NCBI RefSeq assembly: GCF_048773025.1
Contig: NC_133558.1
Coordinates: 18,706,501 to 18,770,500 of the forward strand
Length of the DNA: 64,000 nucleotides
Origin: Camelus bactrianus
Taxonomy: Eukaryota > Chordata > Mammalia > Artiodactyla > Camelidae
Direction of reading: 5' to 3'
Position numbers and translations under genes: made by a program. The notes under the pieces are model-generated. The model made no database searches, was not told the DNA's origin, and worked only from the letters and a program-made list of their open reading frames with translations. Of this stretch, positions 29,061-42,719 are shown piece by piece; the first letter of the stretch is position 1; every line of letters starts with the position of its first letter.

Positions 29061-29104
29061 GGGTAAATACTTGTGCCCTCCATGCTGTGACCACTGATGT
29101 GTTA

Positions 29105-29625
29105 GCCATTCTTCAAAATGGCCATCAATGAGCACTGCCTTCCAGTATTCATACCCTTGTCTGAGTAGGGATATGAACTCCCTCCCACATTGTACCAGGG
29201 GTGGTTTGTGTGACCAACCGAGTGTGGTAGAAATGATGTTAAGTAAATTCTAATATTAGGTTATAAAAGAAACTATGGCTTCCATCTTGTCTCTCGCTCT
29301 TGCTCTCGCTCTCGCTCTCAGATCACTCATTCTGGTGGATATCAGCACTGTTTTGTAAGGAAAAACCCAGGTGGCAAGGAACTACAGCCTCCTGCCAATA
29401 GCCATCTGAATGAGTTTACAAGTGGATCCATCAGCTCCCCGTCAAGCCTTCACAGGACTGAAGCCTGGGTTAACATCTTGGCTGCAACTTAAGGATAGAT
29501 CCAGAACCAACCTCTAAGCTGCTCTGATTCCTGACCTGTAGAAACTATGTGAGATAATAAATATTGGATGATTGATTCTGAATTTTGGGGTAATGTGTTA
29601 TGCACCAATTGGTAACTCATTTTTT
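29105..29625 (+). mobile_element. MLT1-type (ERVL-MaLR) LTR fossil
   Basis: It has the MLT1-like start, a CTCTCG simple repeat at 29284-29320, 'gaggaaaaacccaggtggca'-like middle sequence, and the typical end 'gaaactatgtgagataataa' followed by 'ttttggggtaatgtgttatg'. A lone LTR; old. Confidence 0.6.
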
Positions 29626-29629
29626 CCCC

Positions 29630-29995
29630 CTCTTTTGAGCATCATTAACTCATGGATTTTTAAATAATATTCAAGGAATGTTAAATCAATTGCAGTCATT
29701 TTTTTTTTCCTTTTTGATGTTCAAATGGTTCTATCTTTGACCAGTGAGAGTCCCTTTATTTTGTCTCCTGTATCCTTTTCATCTAACTCTAAGTCTCTGA
29801 TAGCTTTTTTGCTTTCTGGTAGGGTAAGATATTTCAGACTTATTTTGTGTATTTCCTGCTTCAGACCTGGAATCAGACATTTCTCCAAGGAGTCTTGGTT
29901 CCTTTCGGTGAGAAGAGTGATTGCATATCTTTGTGAAGGGTCCTAACTTCTTTTAAAACTTATCAAATTGAGATAAAACTAACTTAATTATGGGA
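29630..29995. other. No feature recognised
   Basis: T-rich sequence with an incidental 73-codon frame. Confidence 0.35.
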
Positions 29996-30185
29996 TTGAA
30001 TTCAGTCTACACTTGCTACCTGTGTGCATGAGACCCTAAGCAAGGTATATATCATGTTCCAGTTTCCCCAACTGCAAAATGGGTTCAAGGTAAACACCTA
30101 ATTTTCAGAGCTGTCATGAGGGTTAAATGAGATAATATATGGAAATCATTTAACTCATCACCGGGCATCAAATATCATGATTAGC
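29995..30185 (+). mobile_element. MIR SINE
   Basis: It contains 'cagtttccccaactgcaaaa' and 'gctgtcatgagggttaaatg', the MIR core and 3' region. Confidence 0.75.
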
Positions 30186-30444
30186 GTAACAGAATTCCAG
30201 GTCTGAAAGATACCACAGTGATCACTAAGTACAACCCCTTCATTTCACACTTGAGGAAACTGAGACCCAAGAGATTTAAAATTTGCCTAAAACTACAAAG
30301 GAGGATAAACTTAGGAGGGAAACTAATGACTCCAAAGTCTTGGATCTCGTATCTGGGCTATTTTGATAAAAAACAGCCTTTCAGGCCAATCAAGTCTTCC
30401 ATTATTCAAAAACAAAAGAGATTAGAAAGTACTTAGCACGCTAG

Positions 30445-30690
30445 TTATAACATGGTATTATGGAAAGTACAACAATCTTATGTTCCAAAGACCTGATTCC
30501 TGGGTCTGTCACTCACTAGCTTGATCTTTTGGGCAAGTCATTTAAGTCCTTTGCACCTCAATTGCTGCACTGTAAAATAGTAACAATAAATCCTCCACTC
30601 ACAGCTCATTGTGAGGATAAAAATACAATATATTGTATATGAAAGTGCCTGGCTCATAATCATTGATAAATAATGATTATTATACAAAAA
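30445..30690 (+). mobile_element. MIR SINE
   Basis: It contains 'ctgggtctgtcactcactag', 'tgggcaagtcatttaagtcc', 'gctcattgtgaggataaaaa' and 'gtgcctggctcataat', in MIR order. Confidence 0.8.
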
Positions 30691-30699
30691 AATTCCTTT

Positions 30700-32700
30700 G
30701 ATTCTTTAATTTAATAAAAATGTATCCTCCTCTAAAGGGAATTGGGTTTTGTTTAGACTGATCCCTAAGTCTCTAAATCTGAAATTGAGTTCAGTGAATA
30801 CTGCACAAAGGCACTGAGCAAGGGGCTGCCGGAAGGATGCTATGCTTGGTCAGCATGGTCACCCACCCTCCAGGCTGAGTAGGTACAATCTTTCTTCCTG
30901 ATATCAATCTACTTAGCAGTGCTAACATCCAGTTCACATAGACTCACAGGGCACATTTATGAGAGGCTTTGCTATAACCTTTGCTGATATGAAGATACTT
31001 TACTTCCACAGCAGACCCTTAGTGCTCCACTTTAATAGTCGGGTCCAACTGAGATAGAATTTATTTACATTATTCTTGGTTAACCCCAATCTCCTAAAAT
31101 CACCTAAATAATCTCCTAAAATAATTAATGATGGAATTTTGCCAGAGATTCATGTCAAGCTTTCCAGTCTGTTGATTCCACTGTTCATCTTTTTCGCTTT
31201 TTGAAAATTTGGATATTTGCCAGTCTTGGGCATGAGTCACACTCCTTAAAAATGGCCTTCAGGGGCCTTGAAGCCAATCTGCTTGACATTCAGGATCCTT
31301 CGAGTGATTTTACCTGGGTATGAAGACCTGCATTCATTTAAGGCCAGTAGTTATTCTTTTACTATCTCCCTGTATCTCCTGAAATTTAATTTCCTCATAT
31401 TAATGTTTGTCCTACCATTCCCAATTTGAGGGTCATGATCCCTGACGGAGAAACAGAAGCCTGATTGGTATTAAGTAATTCTATGGCCCCTCTACTGTCT
31501 GTTGAAATTACTAAATTCATTTCCAGGGTCCTTTGGAAAAATAAAAAAGCAAATATTTCAGCATACAAAACAATAATCTAAGAAACACTCAATATCTATC
31601 TTAATGTATAAATATTCCAGATACAATTAAATTCCCTTGTTTACTCATTCCCAATTCCTCCCCTCTTCCTTCTCAGGTTAACTACTATTTTGATATTGAT
31701 GTTATTATTCCCATACATGTTTATATACTTTTAGTATGTATGTGGGCAGCCACATTTTATAGTATAATTTACATGTTTTACATTTTGTACAAATATTTTC
31801 ACTCTGTACATATTTAAGTTTGAAAGGCTTGATTTGATTTAGATTCAATATTTTTGGCAAGAATGCTTCAAAAGGCTTATTATGTACTATGTATGTACTC
31901 AACTTTATGGTTTTGAGATTTATCCTTAATGAAAAATGTATCCTTAGCTCATTCGTCTATCTGTCACAGGTATTTTTTATTTTCCTTCTAGCAATCTTGT
32001 TCATTGTTCTGATTATTTTTCCATTTTGACTCAAAACTTTAGCAAGTATTTTTTTGTCTTTGCTTTTATGGATATCATTTTGTTTATATTGTCTTTCTTT
32101 TTGAAATAATTTTCTTGGAGTTTCCCCTTCTAAAAAGATAACATCCTATACTTTTGTGCTAGCAAGTTCATATTCTAGTATAGGAAAGAATAATCTAAAA
32201 ATATTTGCTATTTCCTCAAATTTTAAGTGTATCTTTTGTGCTTAACTTATATATGTTGAATATTTTCTGTTCAAGTTTCTGCTGCTAATCATTACACTGG
32301 AAATATAACACAATGAAAATATATTATAGAAAGATAACATATATTAGAAATATATTTTGGAAAATACAGCATACGTTACTTACAATGCATGCTTGTAGGG
32401 TTACAAATCCCCCAAATTATAAAATATTTAAATACATGTGACACATAGTTCTCCGTTAAATAAGGCTACTGATACGAGGCAAATACTGATACTAGTCAAT
32501 GAGGCTTTGTGGCAGTTTTTTTTTCAGAATCATTTCAATTCATTCGTTTAACAAAAATTTCTTCAGCAACTGTTCTAAGGGCTTGGGATAGAAGAATGAA
32601 CAGAACAATGAAAGATCCCTGCCTGGTGGAGCTTACATTCAATTCCAATTAACTCGTGCTTCCATTTTTCTATCGTTGTTTTCCCACTTCATACGCTGAA
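30700..32700. other. AT-rich gene-free stretch
   Basis: Two kilobases of AT-rich intergenic DNA between the two zinc-finger loci. A diverged ancient interspersed repeat is likely at 32530-32645 ('gatccctgcctggtggagct'). No supported gene. Confidence 0.4.
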
Positions 32701-32739
32701 GGAGAGAGAAGTCATATTCAAACTAATCTGTTCTCATCG

Positions 32740-33110
32740 TGGCAAAAGTCCCAAAGCAAGAAGTGATACGGACCCTCCGCCTTCTTGGGGTTTGCCGCGA
32801 TGGACCAAAGAGAAGAGTCCTCCACCGGTCCTAGAGGGGCGAGCCGAGCGTTACCATAGAGATCACGGACTAGAAAGGCGCTTTTTAGCGTCTCTTCCGG
32901 GTTCAGCCCCTCTTCTCTGAGGCGCAAGCGGGTTTCTTCGACCTCACCTAGGGTGGCCTTTGGACTCTTTCGGCCCCACCACGGGGAAAGCAAGACCTGC
33001 AAGGTAGGCGGAGAAGCTGAGGTCGCTTGGCTGGTTTGTGAGGCCGTATGCGGGGTTCGGGCGGGCGGCGCCTGCGGCGGACGGTGGGAGGTAGGAGGGC
33101 CCGCCTGCTG
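32740..33110 (+). promoter_or_regulatory. CpG-rich block, former promoter and first exon of second zinc-finger locus
   Basis: GC-rich with many CpG sites ('gagccgagcgttaccat', 'gcggggttcgggcgggcggc'). It contains a likely first-exon donor, CAAG|GTAGGC, at 33003/33004. It faces the plus-strand KRAB exons and points away from the ZNF311-like gene, whose CpG block lies 4.8 kb to the left. Confidence 0.5.
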
Positions 33111-33189
33111 AAGCGTGTTTTATCTTTACCTTCTGTGTTTCTCTCTCCTCCCCTTACTCCTTCCTTAAGCCGCCCTTCAGTATTACAGT

Positions 33190-33400
33190 TAACAGTTTTT
33201 ATTTGGCAAATTGGGTCAGGCCTTGTCCTAAGTGCATTATATGAATTAACAATTCTGAAATGACCCAATGAGGGAGGTACTATCCCTACTCCAATTTTTA
33301 GATAGGCAACTTGAAGCCTAGAGAGGCTAAAAAACTTGCCCACAGCCCCATAGCTGGTAAGATGAGGATAGAAAACCGAAACGAGCTGGTACTCTTAACC
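33190..33400 (-). mobile_element. MIR-type SINE fragment
   Basis: Contains 'tgagggaggtactatcccta', 'tagataggcaacttgaagcc' and 'gaggctaaaaaacttgccca', the MIR core in antisense. Confidence 0.6.
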
Positions 33401-33585
33401 CCGACACTACCCTCAGGATTTCTAAAACTCTGATGAGAGCTTTAACTTCCTTCCTCTTTGCCAGTTTCTTTCCCTGTCAGGCTCCTCAGTTCTTTTGTGA
33501 TTTTTGTTGATGTAATACTGTTCCAATTCATGACTTTCTCTCTCTTTGTCCTTTTTTTCTCTTTCCCCCTGTCCTTTGCTTGCAG

Positions 33586-33874
33586 GCCAATAACCTGAAA
33601 GGCAGAGTGGAGCCTCTGAACTTCCCAGTCTCTAAAGCCACATTGCCAAGGGACAAAAAGTGCAGCTCCTGCCCCTTGGCTCAAAATGTCAGGCGCCAGG
33701 AGAAGGCGGTTATTTTGGATTGGTGTTCACAGGAATTTGGCTCCCTTGAGGAGGCCTGTCCTGAACAGCAGGCCCTTGACATCCTACCCGGAGAGAAACA
33801 GGATGGATACATGCAGAGAGGAGGTTATAGAAATGATGGGAGGTAGAGAGCCAGATCTGGATGGAGAAAAACAG
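33586..33874 (+). other. Possible upstream exon of the decayed zinc-finger gene
   Basis: Good splice sites: 'gtcctttgcttgcag' before it and GTAAGAGG after. From the ATG at 33686, 63 codons (ending DLDGEKQ) run to the donor in phase 0, which would fit KRAB-A. I recognise no domain. It may instead be 5' untranslated. Confidence 0.4.
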
Positions 33875-35650
33875 GTAAGAGGAGGCAGTGTCTCTACTGG
33901 CCAGGGGAGAGGAACATTGAAAAATGTGATTTTCTTAAGGGCTCAGGAAAATAGTGGCAAAGTTCCTCAACTGAGATTCTTTCTTAACCTTTTTGTTACT
34001 AACTGTATTGATGGTCTTTAAAATTGTGTGCTTTTGTGGGAAAGACTGTGTGAATCCTCTTTTTCTAAAATGGAATGAGAATTGGATTTTCTCTTTTTCT
34101 ATAGTCCAGAGAGATGACTCTTTCATATTTTTACTGGGATTTTAATTTTCACATGTAAATAATACTTTTTTTCCTTTCCTTTTGATGGCATTCTTACATC
34201 TAGTTTCCATCCAGTGCCCAGGGAGGGCAGAGCTTGGCATGTGGGAAGGTTTTGGCATCAGTTTTTGATTCACCAGTTACTCAACATTGGCCCATAGTCT
34301 TCCAGCCTGAGAATGTCATTCCTTTTTCTTAGGTTCTGCAAAAGAAAGGAGGGGAGCTAGCAGTCATCCTTCTGCTCACGAGGTGTGTTCTGGTGGAAAA
34401 GGAGCTAGAGCATGTCTTTGAAATGATGGTACCAAGAACTGATTTTTAGTTACACATACGACTATTAAAAAAATAGACCTTAGTGAACTTTGGGTTGTCC
34501 TATACCTGATATATCTATGTGAGGAGAGGCCAGCCCTCAGTTTAATAAGGCCAGCTTTCCTTGTCAGTCCCTTGTACACCAGGAGCAGATGCTAAACAAT
34601 TCATTTATTTATTCATTCATTTAATTCATCCATTCATTCACACAACCTTTACTGAGTATATTTTAAGTGCCAGCTGATTATTTTGGGAGTAGAGATACAA
34701 ATTTGAAGGACATTTGGCTCCTGCTCTCAAGGCACTTCAATCTGGTTGGGGAAAGAGACTAGGACATCTGTGAATGACAATCCAGTGTTGTACATACTGT
34801 GATAGAAGCAGGTACAGGGTGCTGTGGGAGTAGGATCAGAGGTATAATGGGAATAGGATATATGGTGTTTGTGTTTGAGTAAATGTATAGGGTACATAAG
34901 AGGAAAGGATTTATGCTTGGGTGACTGAGTAAATAAAAGTGCTGTTCACTAAGCCTGGCAATATAGAAGGAGGACATGATTAATTTGGATTTAGAGATAA
35001 TGAGTTTGGGGTGCCTGTGGGCATGCAATCAAAGGTGTCCATTGCCTGAAATCCTGAGTTTTGAGTTTAGCAGGGAGGTTGGGCTAGAAATACAGATTTG
35101 AGAATCATCTGTTCAGGTTGAAGGCATGAATATAAATGCAGTCGTGAGGGAGAAGGTGTAGAGTGAGAAGAGCAGAGGGACAAGGATGGAGACCTTCAGG
35201 ACACTGAAAATGTGAGAGGTGACTACACGAGGAGCTACTGTTGAAGGAGACTGAGAAGGAAAATTACGGGAAGTAGGAAACAGCAAGAAGGAAGTCAGAG
35301 AAAGGAAGGCAATGGTTAAAAGCAAATATTTCAGACAGATCAAATAAGGGCATAGTGGTCCTGGTGGTGGAGGAGGAGTGCTACAAAGGTACTAGAAGGA
35401 AGAGCTGGAGGAAACCAGATCAGTGATGTGATTACTGAGACTGGCGCCTCAGCTCAGAGATTACTGCAGTTTACACCCCAGGAAAGACTATTAGGGGATT
35501 TCTGGATAGTTGACAAATTTGAATTCAGAATTTGGATATGAATTTGGAAATGAAAGTGTGTGTGGGATAACTTTGGAGTTTGAATTCATTACTGACAGGA
35601 GAAGGTCTTTTGCTCCCATTGACTCTACTGATGACTTTCTCTCCTCTTAG
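33875..35650 (+). other. Intron of the decayed gene
   Basis: I see an old repeat-like stretch with a TTCA-type simple repeat (34598-34645) and no exon. Short frames here carry no domain. Confidence 0.4.
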
Positions 35651-35718
35651 CTACATCTGCTTCCCCTGCATCTGCCTTTGGTCATGAGAGTTGCCAAGGA
35701 GACAGAGCACAAGAAGAG
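35651..35718 (+). other. Start-exon relic of the decayed zinc-finger gene
   Basis: Acceptor 'tctctcctcttag', donor GTACCT. Its ATG at 35684 begins ATGAGAGTTGCCAAGG, like the ATGAGAGGCCAAGC of the ZNF311-like start exon. It has 35 coding bases instead of 45, so it no longer joins KRAB-A in frame. Confidence 0.4.
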
Positions 35719-35983
35719 GTACCTTTGATAAACCATCCCCAGGTGACCTCTGGTTTCCTTTCTCCTTCTGGAGAGTGATGATTCTTTCTGAATAAGGCCA
35801 ACTGTAATTTTTTTCCCATCCACCTCCAAATTTTAGATGTTTATTCCTCACTAAATAGAATTTGTTTGTTGGTTTAACCCTTCCTAACCCGCTTACTGCT
35901 TTCTCTCTTCTTCCTCCACTTCTTCCACAATCATAATAAGAGTGATAGCATTTTATTCTAGCAAGAGCTCATGGTTTATTTGA

Positions 35984-36238
<255 letters not shown>

Positions 36239-36539
36239 TAGGGCCTCCTGAGGGAAAGTATCTTGGGACTTTCTTTGGGTCCAGAGAGAGAATTTTCTCT
36301 CTTCTCACCACTTTCTGGTTCTGTGGCTCTACTTCATATTTATGCAAAGACAGTGCTTCCTTTACCATTGCTGAGTCCTCATAAAACTCATCCTTTAATT
36401 CCTGTCACCTCCACTAGATCAGAGAGATACTCTGCCATAGACTTACTGCACACAATCCATCAGAAAGAATTTCTTTTTCTTTAGCAGAAAAAGGGCAGCC
36501 TAGTTATATTGTTGTCATTTTTTTTTTTTGGGTGGTGGG

Positions 36540-37285
36540 GAGTGGAATCATATTGAGTATAACATGTATACAGAAAATTATACAGGTTATAAGTGTACAG
36601 CTTAATGAATTTTAATAAAGCAAAGGGACCCACAAGGGACCATTGCCTGCACCTCAGAAGCCTGCTGCTTGTGCCCCCTTCAGGCAGTGCTTCTTCTGTC
36701 CTCCCCACCTCTACTTGAGGTAATAATTTTCCCAACTTCCAACCTGATAGGTTAATTTTGCCTGTCTTTGAATTTTATATAAATGGAATTGAACAGTATA
36801 TCTTCTTTTGTGTTTCGGCTTCTTTTGCTCAACATATTTTGAGATTTATTCTTTTGTTGCCAAGAGTTGCAGTTTATTCATTCTCATTACTGTACATTCT
36901 TCCATTGTGTGATAATATCACAAATTTGTCATTTTACCATAGCTGGTCATTTGAGTTGTTTCCAGATGTGGTTATTACAAAAGGTGCTGCCGTGAACATT
37001 TTGGTATATGTCTTTTGCTGAGCATATGTGTGCATTTCTGTTATGTTTATGACAAGGAATTGTGGGGTCTTAGAGTATGACAGTTTACCAAGTAGTTGTA
37101 CAAATTTACGTTTTTAAAGCAGTGTTTGAAAGTTATAATTGCTCCACATGCTTGCCACACTTGGTACTGTCTTTTTCACTTGAGCCATTGTGGTGGGTGT
37201 GTAATAGTCTCTCATGTGGTTTAAATTTGCATTTCACTGCTAACTAACGAAGTTGAGCACCGTGTTGAACATTTACTGGCTATTT
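36540..37285 (-). mobile_element. Old L1M 3' end
   Basis: Antisense L1M 3' region: 'atgaattttaataaagc', 'tttgaattttatataaatgg', 'attcttccattgtgtgataa', 'ggtgctgccgtgaacatttt' and 'ggtgggtgtgtaatagtctc'. It lies in the KRAB-A to KRAB-B intron. Confidence 0.7.
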
Positions 37286-37289
37286 AGAC

Positions 37290-37510
37290 ATACTGTTTTT
37301 TTTTAATTGAGGTATGGTCAGTTTATAATGTATCAATTTCTGTTGTACAGCACAATTTTCCAGTCATATGTGAATATACATATATTCATTACCTATTCTT
37401 TTTCACGGTGAGCTACTACAAGATCTTGAATACATTTCCCTATGCTATACAGTATAAACTTGTTTATCTATTCTATATATACCTGTCAGTATCTACAAAT
37501 CTCATAGGCA
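37290..37510 (-). mobile_element. L1 3' end, ungulate type
   Basis: Begins with a T run, then 'ttgaggtatggtcagtttat', 'ttctgttgtacagcacaatt', 'gctactacaagatcttgaat' and 'tgctatacagtataaactt'. It is the antisense of the ungulate L1 3' UTR. Confidence 0.75.
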
Positions 37511-37765
37511 TAGTATTTTGTGAAGTGCCTGTTCTTTTGCTGCACTTCTAATTGGTTGTCTGCCTTTTTATTATTCATTTGTAGGGTTTATTTACATGTT
37601 TTTGGATCCTCTGAGGGTATTTTAAATCCATCTATTACTTACTTTCTGCTTATTTATCCCTTCTGATCTCTATTGACCTCTTACTGACCAGAAGTCTAGG
37701 ACAAGGCTTTGGAGTAGGTTTATTTTACTCTCCCAATAATTGTATACTCTCACCTTCCCTACAAG

Positions 37766-37882
37766 GAGCATTGCAGTTTCCCAAACCTGCTGTAATCTCC
37801 CAGCTGGAGCAAGGTCAGGAGTCCTGTGTTCTTGATCTGCAGGGAGCTGCTTTAAGAGAGGCCCCTAGGAACTCCTGTGCAG
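37766..37882 (+). pseudogene. KRAB-B exon of the decayed gene, itself intact
   Basis: Acceptor 'cttccctacaag', donor GTGAGTGG, 117 bases. Encodes GALQFPKPAVISQLEQGQES and further residues with no stop. Phases agree with KRAB-A and with the finger exon. It is the least damaged part of the locus. Confidence 0.8.
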
Positions 37883-38254
37883 GTGAGTGGTAAAGAATCT
37901 GAGTTTCTGTCTTCTGTTCTCTTCTTTCTTTATCTTGGCAACTTAAGGACATACCATGTAGATCATTCCTAGCTGTGAATCTTGCATGTAAAGTCTTCCA
38001 GAAGAAAAAATAGAGAAAAACTAAACCCTGGAGTTTCAACCTGTCACCATTCAAAAAGCATATGGATCCTGCGCACTTGGATTCATTTTATTTTCACTAA
38101 CTTGGATAAAAGTTTATAATCTCCATTTTCATTACACTCTTAAACCACCACCTTAATCTTCCCACAGGCCTGGCCAGTTAGTCCAGTGCAGTGCAGTTTT
38201 CAACCCAGTATTCCTAGATATTCTCCTGCCTTTGTTTTCAAAAGACATAGGGAT

Positions 38255-38450
38255 CTACCGGAGAGTATTTTCCTGAGTGATGACCACCTGAAACTGAGTC
38301 AGTGGGAGTACCTGTTACAAATATAGATTCCTGAATATCACCCATACCTACTACATAATTAATATATGGGGGCAGGATTGAATCTGCATTTTTACAAGCT
38401 GCCTACGTGGTATACCCGTGAAAGTTTGAGGAGCATTGTGCTATATTGGG
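38255..38450 (+). mobile_element. MER5-type (hAT-Charlie) element
   Basis: Contains 'caggattgaatctgcatttt', 'acaagctgcc' and the end 'gtgaaagtttgaggagcatt', following MER5. Confidence 0.6.
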
Positions 38451-38619
38451 AACTTCTTAAAGTAAGTGACTATAGTTATTTCTAGAACATAGTGACATAT
38501 GATTCATGTTTAATAAATATTTGTTTTATCAACACTGAAAAAGCCCATGTGTATACCAGTCTCTTATTTCAGGGTCAGTTGCTATGTCTACAGTCTGTAG
38601 ATATTGTCATTGAAGTAAT

Positions 38620-38815
38620 ACACAGTGGACTCTTGAACAACACAGGTTTGAACTACACAAGTCCACTTATATGCAGATTTGTTTCAGTAAATGTGTACTA
38701 CAGTACTACATGGTCTGTGGGAAGATGTGGAACTGTGAATGTGGAGGGCTGAGTATAAAGTTATATGCAGATTTTTGACTAGGCAGAGGGTCAGCATGCC
38801 TCACCCCCTGTTGTG
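38620..38815 (+). mobile_element. Probable small DNA transposon with palindromic layout
   Basis: Starts 'cagtggactcttgaacaaca' with 'ggtttgaactacacaagtcc', and its second half reads as the imperfect reverse of the first ('atatgcagatttttgactag', 'ccccctgttgt'). This layout fits a Tigger-like non-autonomous element; family not certain. Confidence 0.45.
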
Positions 38816-39103
38816 TACCTATAGTGTTCTTATATTGAGGATACATTTTATTTTGGATTTTGATGAAGAGATTATTCATAGAATAGGTAGAACCTATGCC
38901 AGAAGAGACTTTGCATTCTCGTTAGGAAGAAAAAATATGTGACCTGATTAGTTAAGATTTAACAAAATAGCATATATAACAACTCATATGTTAGTACAGA
39001 GTGTGTAGTAACTTCTAAGAGAACTCAAAGACAACTCAGTCCTCGTGTGACCAAAGTTGGATCAAAGTTAATCAGGTTTCCTACAGAAGGGATGTTTAGT
39101 GCT

Positions 39104-39146
39104 ACACACACACACACACACACATACACACACACACACATATATA
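39104..39146. repeat. (CA)n microsatellite
   Basis: About 20 CA units with one TA interruption, then TATA. Confidence 0.95.
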
Positions 39147-39394
39147 CATGAGGAGTTTAGAGTTATATTTTGAAAGAAAATACTGAAGATAACCTAGGAG
39201 TCAGAAGAGAGTGTATTCAAAGTGAGGTGTGCGACATTGGGCCAGGGCTGAACAGATTCCTTGAGTGTTATCTCATTCTTGAGCCTCATTGGTGGGATCA
39301 CTGCAGATATAACCTATTTTTCAGTTACATTTTGTCTAGTTTGGAGGGTACTCTGAGGTTATAAAACCCTATCTTTATGTCCTTAGATTTTTCA

Positions 39395-39835
39395 TTTTTT
39401 AAAATACATTTTTATTGAAGTATAGTATACAATGTTGTGTCAATTTCTGGTGTACAGCATAATACTTCAGTCATATAGGAACATACATATATTCATTTTC
39501 ATATTCTTTTTCACCATAGGTTACTACAAGATATTGAATATAGTTACCTGTGCTATACAGTATAAACTTATTGTTTATCTACTTTATGTATATTACTTAG
39601 TATCTGCAAATCTAGAACTCCCAATTTATCCCTTTCCAGCCCCTTCCCTCCCTGGTAACCATAAGTTTGTTTTGTGAGTCTATTTCTGCTTTGTAAATAA
39701 GTTCTTTTGTCTTTTTTTTTTAGATTCCACATATAAGTGATATCATATGGCATTTTTCTTTCTCTTGCTGGCTTCACTTAGAACGACATTCTCCAGGTCC
39801 ATCCATGTTGCTGCAAATGGCATTATTTTATTATT
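39395..39835 (-). mobile_element. L1 3' end, ungulate type
   Basis: Antisense L1 3' UTR: 'tttttattgaagtatagtat', 'ttctggtgtacagcataata', 'ggttactacaagatattgaa', 'taagtttgttttgtgagtct' and 'ccatccatgttgctgcaaat'. Confidence 0.85.
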
Positions 39836-40124
39836 TTTGATTTTCTATTTTCGTTTACCACATATTTTATTTCCTTTTATTTTCTGCTTCAACTCATTCT
39901 CCTTTCCCTTTATTTCTCTCGGATAACTCTTTCCCAGTATTTCTTAATTTTGTCTTGCTCCTTGCCCATAATGTTTAAACAATCCTTAGGCTTAGAAGAT
40001 ATCTCATCACAGCCCGTTGTTCTTCTTCCATATAATCATCATCCACTTTTTTCCCCCACATGAGTGCAATAAACAAGTGACATTTTCTCTTTTTTCCTCC
40101 CTCCCTCCATTCCTTTTTTTTTAG

Positions 40125-41320
<1,196 letters not shown>

Positions 41321-41449
41321 TGAAGAGAAACTCCCTGAGTATGAAAATGAAAGATTTAGTCCAACATCCTTTTGTCAGCCACATCTGCCTCCCTGCAGCA
41401 CTGGACACTAAGGAGCCCTTAATTTTGTGGGGGAGGGTGGGAAACAACC

Positions 41450-41730
41450 CTATTTAAAATTATATTCTGCCTCCTGGTAGTCTCATTTGCTTTTTCCTTA
41501 CCCTACTTCGTTCCATACCTCATAATAATTTCTAATACATATTGACTTACTTATAATGTTTATTTTTTATGTGTATTATCCTTCTGCTACAGTATAAACT
41601 CTACAAGGGCTAGGCCCCTGGTCTCCTGTTTGCTGATGTATTTGAGGCCACTAGAACCTTGCCAGGCAAATAGAAGTGGTGGTGGTGGTGGGGCACAATA
41701 TTTTTTGAATGGAATGAATTCTTCGTTTCC
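41450..41730 (+). mobile_element. L2 LINE 3' end
   Basis: Ends with 'ctctacaagggctaggcccc', 'ttgccaggcaaatagaagtg' and a GGT repeat, then the GAAT-type L2 end. Confidence 0.65.
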
Positions 41731-41929
41731 TTGATATGCTTTTTCTGGGTTACCCTTCAGTGTCTCCAGCCATTCCTTTCCTCCTGCTTCTGCTGACTCC
41801 TTTTGGTTCCCTTATCCTAAGTTGTGACTGTGTCATGCTCTGGTCTTTGGGCAAGGGGTCATAGTAGTCAGTATCTTCTGACCTTCACTCCAAGCCTGTT
41901 AAATGAAATGATACTCGCTATCACCTCTG

Positions 41930-42470
41930 TGTCAACAATATGTTTATATAAACCACACATGCTATTTCTCTCTTCATTGGGGGCATTTCAAGGCAAATCA
42001 TGGAATGGGAAAAATAAATACCTATGTTTATACTATTTTGTTTCATTGATCTATGTGTCTGTTTTTATTCTAACACCACACTGTTTTGATTACTGTAGCT
42101 TTGTAATAGTTGGAAATCAGAAAATGTGATGCCTCCAACTTTGTTCTTTCAAGATTGCTTTGGCTGTTTGGGTTCTTTTGTGGTTCCATACAAATGTTAG
42201 GATTGTTTGGTCCATTTTTATGAAAAAATGTCATTGGAATTTTGATAGGGATTGTATTGAATCTGCAGACTGCCTTGGATGATATGGATGTTTTGACAGT
42301 GTCAGTTCTTATGATGTATCCTTGAGAATATTCATGTGTGTTTAAGAGGAATGTGTGTTCTGCTGCTTTTGGTTAGAATATTCTATAAATGTTAAGGCCA
42401 ACTGGTTTAATGTGTAGTTTAAGTCCAGCTTATACATTGAGAGTTGAGGGTGAGGTTTGAGGTACTTTTA
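41930..42470 (-). mobile_element. L1 ORF2 fragment with an internal deletion
   Basis: On the minus strand, endonuclease-region sequence (42330-42440) joins directly to late ORF2 sequence (41940-42320, including the FVWNHKRTQTAKAI region). Most of the reverse transcriptase is missing. Old and 5'- and 3'-truncated. Confidence 0.65.
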
Positions 42471-42719
42471 GAATCCTTCTTTTCTTTTCTTTTTTGCTAA
42501 TGGATTCAGAGAAGGCTGTCCATCCCTGTCAGTTGCTTCGGATACGCTCCCCATGTGAGATTCCTAAGGGAGTTATATAAAAGGAACAATAACCAAATAG
42601 GACTAATACAATAGTTAATACTATTGAGCACTTTAATTGCACACTATACTAAACACTATGTGCAGTATTTTGCTTAATTTGTGGAGCAATGAGCAGAACT
42701 TTTCAAAAGTGATCCTGGG

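Noticed and set aside
33048-33343. Open frames on both strands over the 33-kb CpG block
   Set aside because: Arginine-rich translations typical of GC-rich DNA, better explained as promoter and untranslated exon.
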